Shown here piece by piece: positions 1-11,264 of a DNA stretch of 64,000 bases. Numbering within the stretch: position 1 is the stretch's first letter; the number at the start of each line of letters is the position of its first letter. A program made the translations under genes and the position numbers. This DNA comes from Hemibagrus wyckioides (taxonomy: Eukaryota; Chordata; Actinopteri; Siluriformes; Bagridae). The notes beneath the pieces were generated by a model. That model searched no databases. It was not told the DNA's origin and was given only the letters and a program-made list of their open reading frames with translations. The stretch is from assembly GCF_019097595.1 (NCBI RefSeq), contig NC_080716.1, positions 9,969,401-10,033,400 on the forward strand, written 5' to 3'.

Positions 1-1203
1 ATGTGGATGCTAAATCAGGACCAGAACAAAGTATTCATTCCCTTCGTCTGCTTTTGTTAGCTCACCTGATTTCCAGTAAGACCATGCGTGACAGTTAAGT
101 AGAAAAATGTTTGCTTAGTGCAGTCAAAGCAAAATCAAAACCTAAGAGGAAATAGAAAAATAGTGCCCATAGTGCTTGACAGAAGCGTGTCATGGCTAAA
201 CTGGAAAAGACCAGCCAGCCAACACTGGTAGACACAGTGGTGGCCAAACATAGAAATTATGAAAAATACTCAAGAAAATATAAAATAAGAAAAGCACTGT
301 AGGGAACTGAAGGAAATGAGTAAACACTGGAATGTAGGGAAAGAACTAGGGAACAGAAAGTTAAAAGGTTATAAATATTGAGTTGGTTTGAGGAGGAAGG
401 GAAAGAAAAAAGGAAGAAGTAGTGAGGTTGGTAGTACAAGATATAGAGGAAGGAAGAAAAAAAAAGAAAGAGGAAAACGAAGGTGAAGCACAGAGAGAGG
501 GAAGGCCTCCTACCTATGCACATTTAACAAGAACGGGGAAAATTGTATCCAAGCATAAGGCAAAACTTACTTACTTACTAACTAGTAAGTGTACAAAGAG
601 TTCAAAGTGTTCAAGTATTGCAAAGAGCCTAAGAGCCCCGTCAAGCACAGCAATGACTGACAGAATTAAGAAAGAATTAAGTAAGAAATCCACAGCTACC
701 TGAAGCAGGCCACCAGCTCCAGCAGCAAATAAAATCAAAAGTGAATACCCTTAAGGAGTTCTTCAGTCAGCAGAGACCTAGTCCAGTACCAAACAGCCTG
801 ATCAGAGAAGAATGACAAATAAATTAATGGTCACCAAGGAACGCCCAGAACCTGAGTGTATCAGAAGGCAGAAGTCAAGGGGACATAAGTGGACTGGCAG
901 AAAGATGGGTGAGTGGAACTCAATACATAGAGTCTGAAACTGAGGCCCTGAACAGAGAAGAAAACCATGAATGTCAACAAAGTGCAAAAGAAGAGCTAGA
1001 GCAGACTCTTGCAATACCAGACAAATAAAACATATGGCCAAATGGAATGTCTACCTAGGTAATCAGCAAGGGCCAACCCAAGGCCGGTCCATGAAAGGGG
1101 CCAAGAGGACCCAAAGGGGAAGCACAGGCAGTATGTATGTCACTACATTGCATTCAAGACAAGAAGCAACTACTATGAATGGTGTGAAATTAGCCACATT
1201 CTC

Positions 1204-1401
1204 ATGTCAACACAGATAGTGATGTTTACGGAGCCTCAGAAACTAATGATTGAGGACACCACAATAGTGGCACCATTTTTATATTCAACAGAATCCACAG
1301 TGAACCTGCTTGGAAGAGATCTACTGTGCAGGCTGGCAACAAGAAACTGCACTGCAGCCCCACAGGACTTTACAGTGACTTCAATCAATACGGTGTACTA
1401 G
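1204..1401 (+). pseudogene. Retroviral protease fragment
   Basis: A 65-codon open stretch contains the signature LLGRDLL that closes retroviral aspartic proteases just before reverse transcriptase. The part carrying the active-site Asp-Thr/Ser-Gly is not recognisable upstream, so only the C-terminal half is seen. It lies in the expected order, about 0.4 kb before the reverse transcriptase relic. It is a relic and not a gene. Confidence 0.65.
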
Positions 1402-1779
1402 CTGGACCACACTGATTTAGATTAAATCAGACCTTCCTGAAGTGAAGACTCGGAATACATACGACCTGATTGCAGTGATGCAAAAAGCCCCCTGTATTAC
1501 ACAATGTACTTTGACCAGAAAAGTGAAGATGAAGAATACAGATGAGAGATGTGGAATGTGCTGATGGGAGGAGAAACAACTGAATGTAACCACAACAGAT
1601 GTGTCAGTAAGCCCATGGAGCAGCTGCCATAGAGCCTCTAATAGATAAGTTTGGAAACTGGCATGTATTGTCACAGTAGAAGGCTTCAAGTCTAAAGAAT
1701 TAGGAGCTATGGTTAAGGAGGAAGCCCAGGTCAGGAAATTGAGACCCATTAGTCATCCTTACATGCACATTTCAATAGA

Positions 1780-2334
1780 TGCTAACAGAATGTAGTACAG
1801 AAGAAAAAACACAGGTAAAAAGCAGGACATGTGAGGACAGTTTAGACCTAATCTTAGGTTGTCCTATCAGAGGCAATACCGACTATCAACAGCTAGGGAA
1901 GGAATTAGGACTACAATTCATAGACTACTACATAGCCCATGTAACACTTCCATATTTCCTGTCAAGAAGCCAAACTCTGAAAAATGGAGACTTGTATATG
2001 ATTTGTGAGCAGTCAACAGAGTAGTACAAGCTGAAACACCTATAGTGCCTGACCAACTCTCCTGTTGTACATCCCTGAGGACGCAAAATTGTACACGGTA
2101 ATAGACTTGTGTTCTGCCTTCTTTAGCATAACCTTACATCCAAATTCAATGCATTTATTTGCCTTTATTTATGAGGGACAGCAGTATACTTATACACTTC
2201 TCCCCCAAGTGTACTGTGAAATTTCTTCAACTTTCAACCACATATTAGCAGAAGACATAGCCTCGGTAGATATCGCAAGCACATTGATCCAATTCGTTGA
2301 TCTATTAGTTTGCAATATAGAGCAGAGTCATTAA
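1780..2334 (+). pseudogene. Retroviral reverse transcriptase relic
   Basis: The fingers and palm of a retroviral reverse transcriptase are readable. They include the stretch before the first catalytic Asp (YTVIDLCSAFFSI, about 2,092-2,130), a GQQYTYT segment near 2,175-2,196, and the region of the YxDD catalytic box near 2,295-2,310. In that box the DNA reads FVDLLV, so the second catalytic Asp is absent. Further upstream an in-frame stop interrupts the KPNSEKWRLVYDL segment (near 1,970-2,010). Stops and frame changes separate it from the RNase H pieces. It is clearly inactive. Confidence 0.75.
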
Positions 2335-2439
2335 AAGTGCTTGCAGAAAAATGGTCACAAGGTCAGTCGAGAAAAACTGCAGGCAGAGTGCTGCAAGGAA
2401 CTAATAGGTCCCCCACTCCATGTAGAAGCAGTATGAACT

Positions 2440-3674
2440 GCCCCGAAACCCCAAATGGTAAAACAGATGCTTTCCTTCTTGGACATGGCAGGCTATAATA
2501 GACAATGGATCTGTGATTTTGTACTAAAAACAGCTTTTTAGAGATATTAATAGAAGCAGCAGACTAGAAGAATGAAAATGCATCCTTTGCCTGGACTTTG
2601 GAGGCACCCGCAGCATTCAAAATGCTAAAAAATGATCTTTGCTCTGCACTAGCTTTGCCTGGGCCTGACTACAGTAAACCATTTTATTTGTATGTCAGAG
2701 AAAAAAGGATTTGCAAATGCCATGCTAACTCAGCAACAAGGCCAGGGTAAACTACCCATTGCTTACTTCTTGATAACTTACATTACTTCTTGATAACTTA
2801 CATTACTTAACATAAAGGGAATGCCACTGTGTTACTGTAGGGTAGCGGCAGCCACCTCCGCTTAGCAGAAAGCTTCCTAAATTACTATGGGCCACCCAAC
2901 AATTCAATATAACACCTATGTTCTGCACGTGCTTCTAACAAGCCTGGATTTTGTGACAACCCATGCATGTAAAGCAGGATATGATGTAATTCTCTCTCCA
3001 CCAGAATTAACAATCAAAAGGTGTCAGACAGTGAATCCAGCAGATAGAATGATAACTCCTTTAGAAGGTGAATCTTTCAATTGTTATGTCAAGTCTAGCA
3101 AACATTTATAAACGCATAAAGATCTCAAAAATCAGCCACTGCCACTCTCACATTTTTTGTTTTTTTGTTTTAGTGGGACAGAAGGGAATGTAGCAGGTTA
3201 TGTGTTCATGGCTCGAAGACATCATATCATCACATCGCCAAGACATCACATCACTTGTGTCTGGTAGCTTTTCTGTAGTTCAGTACAATTATCAGAACTC
3301 ATGAGAGCAACATGCAGACTGGCGAGTAAAAAAACTTGCACATTCTACATTCATTCGGCTTATGCTTATGGGGTGTGTCATTTAGCGGGTTCAGTTTGGG
3401 GACAGCATGGGTTACATGGGTTAAGCTAATGCTGAGCTATTGCATGCTATATCGTTACAATTTAAATTGTCACCTGGGAACTGTGTGCTACACACAAATC
3501 AAAGGTAATACAGCAGTAGGTGAAGCTGCTAAGCATACTGACATAATGCCAGTCTCAGTTCCAGAAGACACGCTTCCACCAGAGACTAACTTAGCATCTT
3601 TAATAGAAAAACTAAATGCCACCTCAAATTCACAAAATCACACGTTAGAAAGAAATGGGATCAAGGGAAAATAA
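2440..3674 (+). pseudogene. Retroviral connection / RNase H relic
   Basis: Several short frames continue pol. One resembles the FLDMAGYNRQW segment at the start of the connection region (near 2,470-2,510). Another is an RNase-H-side stretch with QQQGQGKLPIAYF (near 2,730-2,770). A third is a 74-codon frame at 2,887-3,111 with NPADRMI and PLEGESFNC. A later frame (3,336-3,674) has KGNTAVGEAAKH, which resembles the end of RNase H. A tandem copy of about 20 bp (cttcttgataacttacatta type) lies near 2,765-2,805. All frames are broken by stops or shifts. The family is clear; the boundaries are not. Confidence 0.6.
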
Positions 3675-4806
3675 CCCCTGCATTTGTTCCGTACACTAAT
3701 GGAAATGGCGTGGTGTTGACCATTGAGGGGTGTGGGTGGGGGGTGGTTGTTTAGAATAAAAAAAGAACTGGTGGCTTCGGGAGAACACATTCGGCAAGCA
3801 GGACTGTAGATGCTTTTCTGAATATGACAGGAAGAGGTAAAAGTAAGAGGTGCATTTTGGTAGTGTAATTATTATGTGGGAGGAAGGGCACCCAACAGTA
3901 CATGGCTAATGCAGTAGCAAGGTTCCTCTGCAGAAGAGTTATGCCCCAATTTAGAATTCCAGAGAAGATCTATTCCAACATTGGCTCACAATTTTTTGAG
4001 AAAAGGTAAATCCAGAAAGTAATGCAGGCCTTGTGAAAGCAGCATATGGTAAGAAAACATCTAACCCAATAGCATAGTTCACCACAATAGCAAGAACAAT
4101 TGCACCTAACAGTGATCCGCAGAAAGTAGGACCAGAAAGTTGGGTGAACATCAGAGCATTTAGAAGGAAGTGGGATGACATGAGAAGAGCTGGATGAAAC
4201 CTCCAGCAGCTTAAAACACCCCCAGAAAAACCCAATGACTTGTCAAGGACTAGTCAGTAAGGGTCAGGGTGATGTGCTAGAAACCTCTCCCCGGCCTCCA
4301 CCAAGTCTTTCTACGTCACGTAAAATCACACAAAGGCAGAAGACATCATATCACCAAGAACAGCAGACAACTCCAAGAGAAACCTCACATACAAAAGACT
4401 GTGGTACTAAATCTAATGTAGCCTTCATGATTATACACATAGGATAATCCTTATGATCTATGTTGAAGCCTAATGAACGTATACTAAAGAGACTAATGTA
4501 TGCTGATGTATGTTAAAGAAAATTGGTGTCCAGGTGAAGAATACACTGTTGAGCATAATGCTGGCAAGGTGGGAATTTTTCCCTCATCAATTGGTATGAG
4601 AGGGTTTTTTACCTCACCTCTGGACTAAGTTGCTTGTTACTAAATGACTAAATACTAGATGATCATTGCTATCAGATAATTGTTGCTACTTGATAATTGT
4701 TGCTATAATAATTGAGTAATATAATCAATGATGAAGTCTGCCTGTTTCCTCAAGGTAAGCGATCCAGCTCTGCCTGCTGATAGGTAAGGTTTGTGACTTT
4801 GTTGTC

Positions 4807-5650
4807 ACAAAAGGGAGGAATATGTGGGAAATTTTAAATAACAAAAATTTATATAAACTAAAGAAGTAGAAAATCATTGAATAAAAGCTATAAGCCTCCC
4901 AGACTGACTGCAGAAAGCTAGGGATTTTGAGGAAGTTTGGGCAGCTACCCCAAAAAGAAGGAAGTTCATTAAAGTCAGTGCACAGGCAATGGAAAAAGCT
5001 TAAAACCAGTAATGAAGCAATGGGGTCATTTTTTGGCGAAAAGGAATAGAGAGCACACGCATGAGACAAAGTAATAGAAATCAGAATAAACATTTGTCAT
5101 GGTAAGATGCATGTAAGAAACCACCAATCTATTACAAATAAGGCTTCACAGTGTACTGTGGTAGAGTAGGGATATTAAAGACAAAGACCAGAACAAAGAA
5201 ACCTATAGCAGGCCAAATTATAAAGTTTCATAAGATTCAAAGTGAAATAAAGTTTTAGAGTGAAATAAAGCTTCAGAGTAAAATGAACAAAAACTTATAG
5301 ACATGCTATGGGCTTTACAAATTGGAGAAACTCTATGATCTAATGCAAAAGCTAGGAGAGGAAACGTGACCCTTTTTGAAGATAACCAGAAGCTTGCAAA
5401 GGCAAGAATAGAAAACTTGCAAGGGGGAGAATATTTGTGTAATGAGCACTACATGCCCTGGAATGTGATTGAACAAAGGCTATACAATGAGACTGGAAAA
5501 AATGATCAAGCAAAGTTTGAAAAAAGGAACATGTATGAAATATATATAAGGACACTGAAGTCCAGTGGGACTGATTTGTTTGCTGTCTGCCAGTAAACCA
5601 ATATCATCTGAATCCAGTCTTCGTGAGATTGGCTGTTTATTCTTTTAAGA
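4807..5650 (+). repeat. Possible polypurine tract and 3' LTR
   Basis: A purine run (aaaagggaggaa, 4,809-4,820) is followed by a TG that could begin an LTR at about 4,823. This is the arrangement expected at the 3' end of a provirus. AATAAA signals follow at about 5,085, 5,247 and 5,267. A 76-codon open frame (5,366-5,596) falls inside and matches nothing I know. The downstream CA end and a second LTR copy were not found, so the LTR call is inference from position and the purine tract. Confidence 0.3.
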
Positions 5651-6452
5651 TTTGATTGGGAATTTTATTGTTGTATTTTAGTTGTTGTAATTTAGCGAGC
5701 TAGCCTGGCCAACGTATGGTGAAGAAGAAATCTTCCCTCAGTAGATAAAAAGGTTACTGAAAATGAATGAATGAATGAATGAATGAATGGTGCTATGTCT
5801 ACTGTAAGTATCAACAAGAATTATTTATCAGATTACATCAGTTTCCCCTTTACCCCAACCACAAAAATAAAAATGACTTCTTGTTCACACAGTGCCTCTT
5901 TGTGCCTAAGTGACCATGAGCGAAAGTAGTTAAGCTAGTCACCATAAATGGTTAATAAGCCACTCAGCTCATATGACAGTTAAATGTGGGTACGGTAAAG
6001 CTAATTTAAACCAGATTCACCACTGCTGCATGCTCCTGCATGGCTAAAATACAGTGCTGTGTTGATCACTGAAGCTTTTTTCAGCAAACTAGAAAAGGTG
6101 AAAATAGAGATGTACACAAACCACTTGGCTCCCTCATGAATAATTTCTTTACAAGCTTGTGTTTCACTGCACCTCTTAGTCCCCCTATAGCCACTAGCTG
6201 ACAGTAATATGAACACAGCTAGAATGCTCCAGTGTCACTGTTGGGTTGAAAATAGTTAGCCCACCATAAATATCTAGCCAAAAGTGTTTTGTGGTTAAAA
6301 AAAGAGCTCAGCTTTCTATCAGACATTGGTTCCTGTCATATCCTACCCTTTATACAACATTAAACAAGCCGAGAGAGCAAGTTTGCTCAATTTACCATCA
6401 GTCATTTAAGTGTGACTGTATTGTGCTTGCACAACCCTGTTTCCAACAAGCA
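5651..6452. other. Unassigned AT-rich intergenic DNA
   Basis: No exon, RNA gene or named repeat was recognised. The only structure seen is a short (AATG)n run at about 5,763-5,788. Confidence 0.5.
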
Positions 6453-6957
6453 ATCACCGATCACCATTTTCTTCAACAACCAGTCCCTGATCATCTTTGG
6501 TTCCCAATGACTAATCCCTGATCACCACTGTTCCCAGTGACCAATCCCTGATCCCCATTTTTTCCCAGTGACTGATCACTATTGTTTTCCAAGGTCCAAT
6601 CACTAGTCACTATTGTTCCCAACGGCCAATAGCTGATCACCACTGTTCCCAATGACCAATTCCTGATTCCCATTGTTTCCCAATGACCAATCACGGGACA
6701 CTATTGTTCCCAATGACTAATCCAAATGTGGGATGTGGTAGCTTAGTGGTTAAGGTGGTTAAGGACAGTTGTGAGTTTGAATACCAGGTCCACCAAGCTG
6801 CCACTGCTGGGCCCCTGAGCAAGGCCCTTAATCATAAATTGCACAGTTGTATAAAAAATGAGATAAGTTATAATTCGCTCTGGATAAGGACGTCTGCCAA
6901 ATGCCAAATGTAAATATCGATCACTATTGTTTCCCAATAACCAATCACTGCTCACCT
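6453..6957. repeat. Minisatellite, unit about 30 bp, interrupted
   Basis: About nine imperfect units of roughly 30 bp are seen, each containing a core like gatcactattgttcccaatg followed by accaatccc. Eight or so lie in 6,453-6,721 and at least one more in 6,916-6,957. The intervening 6,722-6,915 is a SINE-like insertion. Units differ by point changes and small length changes, which suggests an old array. Confidence 0.8.
6722..6915 (+). mobile_element. tRNA-derived SINE (short form)
   Basis: The head has a good RNA polymerase III A box (tagcttagtgg, near 6,739) and a weaker B box (gagtttgaatacc, near 6,772). The body has the segment ctgggcccctgagcaaggcc. The tail, ctctggataaggacgtctgccaaatg, is typical of an abundant fish repeat. 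It sits inside the minisatellite, so it inserted after the array had formed. Part of the usual middle section appears to be missing. Confidence 0.6.
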
Positions 6958-7426
6958 TCTTACTTTATTTTCTTATGCAAGTGATCATGCTATTCTATTC
7001 TATGAATCTCCAAATTAGTAACTATGACATATGTCATTTGGTGACATTTTGAGCATTTTGCAACATGGGTCAGAAACTGACATCAGTGAAAGGATAGATG
7101 AAAATGAACACAAATTGTGCATGGAAATAGATTAGCTATAGTTTCTAACTGTACACCTCGTGGTTATGGGAAACATGTGGCTTAGTGCTGGTCGAAGCTG
7201 TGAGCATCCAGCATTTTTGTGCTGTTTTTGATTACTGACCAAAGAGAACTCATTTTCTGGGTCAGAGCCAGTTATGTGAAGAGGGCACTTTGAAAAAGTT
7301 ATGCTTTCAATAATGATGACTTCAAGAAAAATGCATAAATATTCAGACATTTGGTCAGTTCAACATTCTAAGTAGTTTACACAATTTGAAATAATTAGAC
7401 TTTTACCAACCAATAATTTAGACCAG

Positions 7427-7625
7427 GGGTGTCCAATCTTATCCACAAAGGGCCGGCGTGGGTGCAGGTTTTCATTCCAACTGAGCAGAAGCCACACCTG
7501 AGTCTACTGAAAGCCAAGATCTACTGATTAGCCAGATGGAATCAGGTGTAGCTTCTGCTTGGTTGGAATGAAAACCTGCACCCACACCGGCCCTTTCTGG
7601 ATAAGATTGGACATTCCTGATTTAG
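7427..7625. repeat. Foldback (MITE-like) element
   Basis: Long imperfect inverted arms are seen. The left arm (about 7,427-7,500, with ggtgtccaatcttatcc and ggtgcaggttttcattccaa) pairs with the right arm (about 7,555-7,622). The arms are separated by roughly 55 bp. This is a dispersed teleost repeat with no coding capacity. It lies about 400 bp upstream of the putative clul1 promoter. Confidence 0.75.
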
Positions 7626-7985
7626 ACTTATTTACCAAACCTTTAAACAATTAAAAAAAGATTTAATAGATAGTATGTGATTTAGTCATGTTTACTGTAT
7701 TTGGTATTTGTGTATGTATAAATACAACTGTATCTATATATCAGCTATAACAATAAAGTATTTATCTACTCTACGCTACTCTAAGAGACTATTCTGTTGT
7801 TCTTAATAGCTTTACTAGCTTAGACCAAGCAAAACGTAATGTTTTACGTAACTGTCTAACAATAGAACAATAGTTCTAGATCTCAGGTTTTCCAGAAGTA
7901 GTAGCTGTGCCTGGCTTGTATGTGATGCAGCATATGTTGTAAACAAGGGTGATGAAAGAAGGCTTGAGTTACTGTGTTGACTCCT

Positions 7986-8044
7986 GGATTAGCAGGCATT
8001 AAAATCTTTAATTGGATCACCTTTGGCTCATCACAGTATAAATA
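7986..8044 (+). promoter_or_regulatory. clul1: Putative clul1 core promoter (TATA, CRX/OTX-like)
   Basis: A strong TATA box (tataaata, 8,037-8,044) is preceded by a bicoid-type homeodomain site (ggatta, 7,986-7,991, the reverse of TAATCC) and a homeodomain core (taattgg, near 8,009-8,015). Motifs of these two kinds are found in photoreceptor promoters, and mammalian CLUL1 is known as a retina/cone-enriched clusterin relative. The link to clul1 is inferred from strand, the nearby donor site and the matching acceptor at 12,106. No transcript evidence was available. Confidence 0.5.
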
Positions 8045-8066
8045 GAAGAGTTCAGGTAAAGATAAA

Positions 8067-8122
8067 CATCACGCTCACCCTGCTTGAAACACAGATTCAC
8101 ATCAAGCTACTGGAAGTTTTTG
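8067..8122 (+). other. clul1: Putative clul1 non-coding exon 1
   Basis: If transcription starts about 30 bp after the TATA box, the first exon would run from about 8,067 to 8,122. There it meets a consensus donor (ttttg|gtgagt, GT at 8,123). It contains no ATG-led frame. It would splice over about 4 kb to an acceptor ending ttaactag at 12,105. The start is an estimate; the donor is seen directly. Confidence 0.45.
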
Positions 8123-8375
8123 GTGAGTATTTGTGATTATATTTTTGTAATCACTACTTAATAGTCTTTTCTAAACTTGTGCCTTAGTTTCATAAATAAT
8201 AAGCCATGAAGTACTTCTATCTTTGTGATATTGATTTTCATGTTAAAAATGTGTTTGTTGAATTGCTTTATGTGTTTATGAGTATATCTTTCCATGAAAC
8301 CTTGACCTGTAATGAACATAAACATTAATGCAGTCAATTAGATGAGAAGTATTTGATGCGTATTGGATAGATAGA

Positions 8376-8495
8376 TAATAATATAAGCCTTTATTTGTCA
8401 CATATACATTACGGCAGAGTAAAATCATTATTATTCATTTTTTGCATGTCCCAAATATAGAAGCTGGGGTCAGAGCGCAGTGTATAAGAGATGAA
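8376..8495 (-). repeat. Fragment of dispersed fish repeat
   Basis: The plus strand reads cctttatttgtcacatatac, then a diverged middle, then gctggggtcagagcgcagtg. These blocks are the reverse complement of parts of a very common fish repeat with an L2-like/SINE tail. It is a fragment only. Confidence 0.45.
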
Positions 8496-10251
8496 ACTAC
8501 TTTACAACAAAATATGACAATGAGAAAGTTATATGAGGTATATGAGCATGTTTGAAGGACGTCCCAATTTTAATGTACAACTTAAAGCTTAAGTAATGAA
8601 TTGCTTAAGCGCTGATGCTGTAGTTAGAATAGAATATCATCCTACTAACTTTTGCACATTGTGTTGTGTAAGCTAGTTAATAAAAGGGGACAAGACTGTT
8701 TATAAATGTAGGTGACTTCATAACTTAGTTATAAACTAATCCACACATGGCTAAACAGCTGATTGTGTTTAATTTTTTATAACAGTTTGGCTCAGACAGT
8801 ACTTCCAGCTGCAAGGTTTATATGTGTGTTGCGATTTATTTAGTAACATCTTGCGACAGGGCTGGTATGGTGGTTGCTCCAGACAACAGAGTAAAAAAAC
8901 ATGGTTAACTGCTCCCAATTGGTGCAGCTCTCTCCCCTGCCAATCAAAGCAAAACCAAATGATCCTGGGCATCTGCGAGCTCATGTATGTGGAAATGGGT
9001 AAATAAAGCACTTTTCCTCAAAGTGTGTTACACTGCAAAAATAAGCGTGTTGCAACAGAAACCAGGGAGGAATTTTTTTCATGTGGTAAGGCTTTCAGTG
9101 ATATTTATTTTCCTTTTTTTGGAGTGAGTCTTAAGCGTCAGCGTTTTTGTAACACTTAGAGGTAAAGCTGATCCTTTAACGTCTCAGACATGGGTTTTCA
9201 GGATGAATGCAATTTCTCAAGTAAAATGCCTAATTTTTGTTCTTGTTGTATTAACTTCTAGAGACAGAAAACGTTAGCGTTGAGAGGGAATGGCTACTTA
9301 TAGAGGTTATAAGTAATACAGAAACTAATTAGTTTTATGCAAACATAGCTACAATTACAACTAAAATGTGTGACGTGTCTTTCTTTAATTAATAAAGCTG
9401 TATTTCTGATGTGCTGCTACTGAAAAATAATCACTAACAGCAATAACGGCAATACCACCCCACTGCTAATTCATTTCCTATAAAGAATGTAATGCCCTAT
9501 AAGGCCATGTTTTACTCTTTCACTCTTTCACAAACTTTCACTCAGGCTTTTTTGACCTCACCTAACTTTTCTCAGGTTTGCTTGATCTAGTGGTTTGTTT
9601 TTCCACACTGACCGGAAATGTTGTTCTGCTAAAGTAAACCAGGCAGTCCTCAGTACACACAGGTTCCCATCTTACACGTGAACATCCTTTGTCACCTTTG
9701 TCATCCTTTGTAAACTGAAGCTCATGGTCACAAGACCTCAGGTGCATGCCAGCACACCTTATACGAAAAGACTCCATTTAGCACAGAATGTATTATAACT
9801 CATAACTCCTTAACCTTTGAGTGGATTTCTGATGGCATGTATCAGTCTCATATTCACTCAGTTAGTGGCACCTAGCCAAAATGGTGGTATGAGATAAATT
9901 ATAAAGATAATCATTCAAAAATTATTTTTGCTCAACATTTACATGTACTCAAGATATTTAGGAAAAGGAATAGTTCAGCGATGCATCATTATCATTAAGT
10001 TAGATTTCTTATTGAGTTCCTATATTTCTAAAACCTTTTGGCCAGCTGGGGATTGAATTAAATTCAGTTTCATCCAGAGCTCAACAGCAAAACACAAGCA
10101 ATTCTAGAAACAATGTCAAGATGAATTTATTGACAATTTTTAATATAAATGTGGTTTTATATCATGTATTTTTTTTTTATATTATATTTTATTGTACTAA
10201 TATTTAATGTATTTAATATGAGTGGCTTATAATAATGAAATAATTCATAGA

Positions 10252-10312
10252 ACAACAACAACAACAATAATAATAATAATAATAATCATCATCATCATCA
10301 TCATCATCATCA
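10252..10312. repeat. Compound microsatellite (AAC)n(AAT)n(ATC)n
   Basis: Consecutive runs of aac, aat and atc triplets are read directly from the sequence. Confidence 0.95.
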
Positions 10313-10549
10313 TGAATGCGTACACCAACAACCTGTCATCAAACCACCTTAATTAAAATATCATTACCTGTAAAATATTACACCTTGGGTTGTCTGAAAG
10401 GTTGCAAAAAAAAAAAATCCTTCCTTTGGGCATCTGACAAAATGTAGATCCTAAACTTCAGCAAGACTTACTGGAACAGCTTGTGTTTGGATGTTTTGGC
10501 CATGAACACCATAAGGACAGGAAAACAGTGACTGGAAACAAGGTAAAGC

Positions 10550-10800
10550 TCACATATCACCGGTAAAATATAGTGATGGATTATTGCTGCTTGGAGGCTG
10601 TTTTGCAGCTGGTCCTGGAGCTCTTGTGAAGATTGATGGTATTATGATTTCCGCTGAGTACCAGGATATTTCAGCCTCAAACTCTGTTGCATCTGGAAGG
10701 ATTTCTCTGCAAGTGTTTCCAACCTTGTTAGACATTGCAGGAATGTGCAGACTGCTGCCATTCTCTACAGTTCAGGAGGCTTCACCAGATATTAATTGTG
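10550..10800 (+). pseudogene. Possible Tc1 transposase fragment
   Basis: A 99-codon open frame (10,584-10,883) begins with LLGGCFAAGPGALVKIDGIM. This resembles the WGCF...G.GPL/ALxxIxG block between the first and second catalytic Asp of Tc1 transposases, followed by a YQDI-like segment. The similarity fades after about 60 residues. No terminal repeats were found. It is best read as an old relic. Confidence 0.4.
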
Positions 10801-11229
10801 GGGGTGATTTGAAACCAGTGCTTAAAAATGACATGACAAAAGTGACATGTCTGTCTCATAAAAACACCTTTTTAAGATTTTAAGCTTAGTATTAAGATAT
10901 CATTCATCGCATGGCATGTTATTCTTTGTCTGGATTCATTTTAGCGGGTTTCTTTAGTAAAAGCTGGAATAATTTGAACTTTGACTGATGATGTGAAGTG
11001 GGAAAAGTACAGCCCTGTTTACTGAATGCTTGCTCTATGACTGCAGTTCCTCTGCCTGAGCTCCAGCTCCCCTTAGTGGTCATTATAAAGTTGTTATTTA
11101 ACACGACGTCCAAATTCTTTTCGTCTACAGTAACAAAAGATTGACAGAAACTTAGCTTATTTAATACTTTTAGACTTTAAAGTTGTTTTAAATTCAGATT
11201 TAGCTTCTTCTTTTTTTAATGGATTGTAC

Positions 11230-11230
<1 letters not shown>

Positions 11231-11264
<34 letters not shown>
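11231..11264. repeat. (AAAG)n microsatellite
   Basis: About eight copies of aaag/agaa are read directly. Confidence 0.95.

Larger units (their letters stand above)
1..4822 (+). mobile_element. Endogenous retrovirus relic (pro-pol)
   Basis: This is a decayed retroviral provirus read on the plus strand and cut off by the window start. In order along the DNA are a protease fragment (about 1,204-1,401), reverse transcriptase (about 1,780-2,334), the connection region and RNase H remnants (about 2,440-3,650). The pieces lie in different frames separated by stops, so nothing here can make a working polyprotein. The RT and RNase H wording is closest to the gamma/epsilon-type retroviral pol that is common in fish genomes. 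No convincing gag zinc knuckle, integrase or env was recognised, and 3,675-4,800 reads as unassigned sequence. A 5' LTR and primer-binding site would lie outside the window or are lost. The retroviral identity is well supported; the outer limits are approximate. Confidence 0.75.

Noticed and set aside
257..703. Open frames in the purine-rich stretch at the window start
   Set aside because: Lys/Glu-rich or Phe/Ser-rich translations of a low-complexity AG tract next to the retroviral relic; no domain recognised.
6453..6957. CRISPR-like array
   Set aside because: Units are imperfect 30-bp tandem repeats with no unique spacers, in a vertebrate genome.
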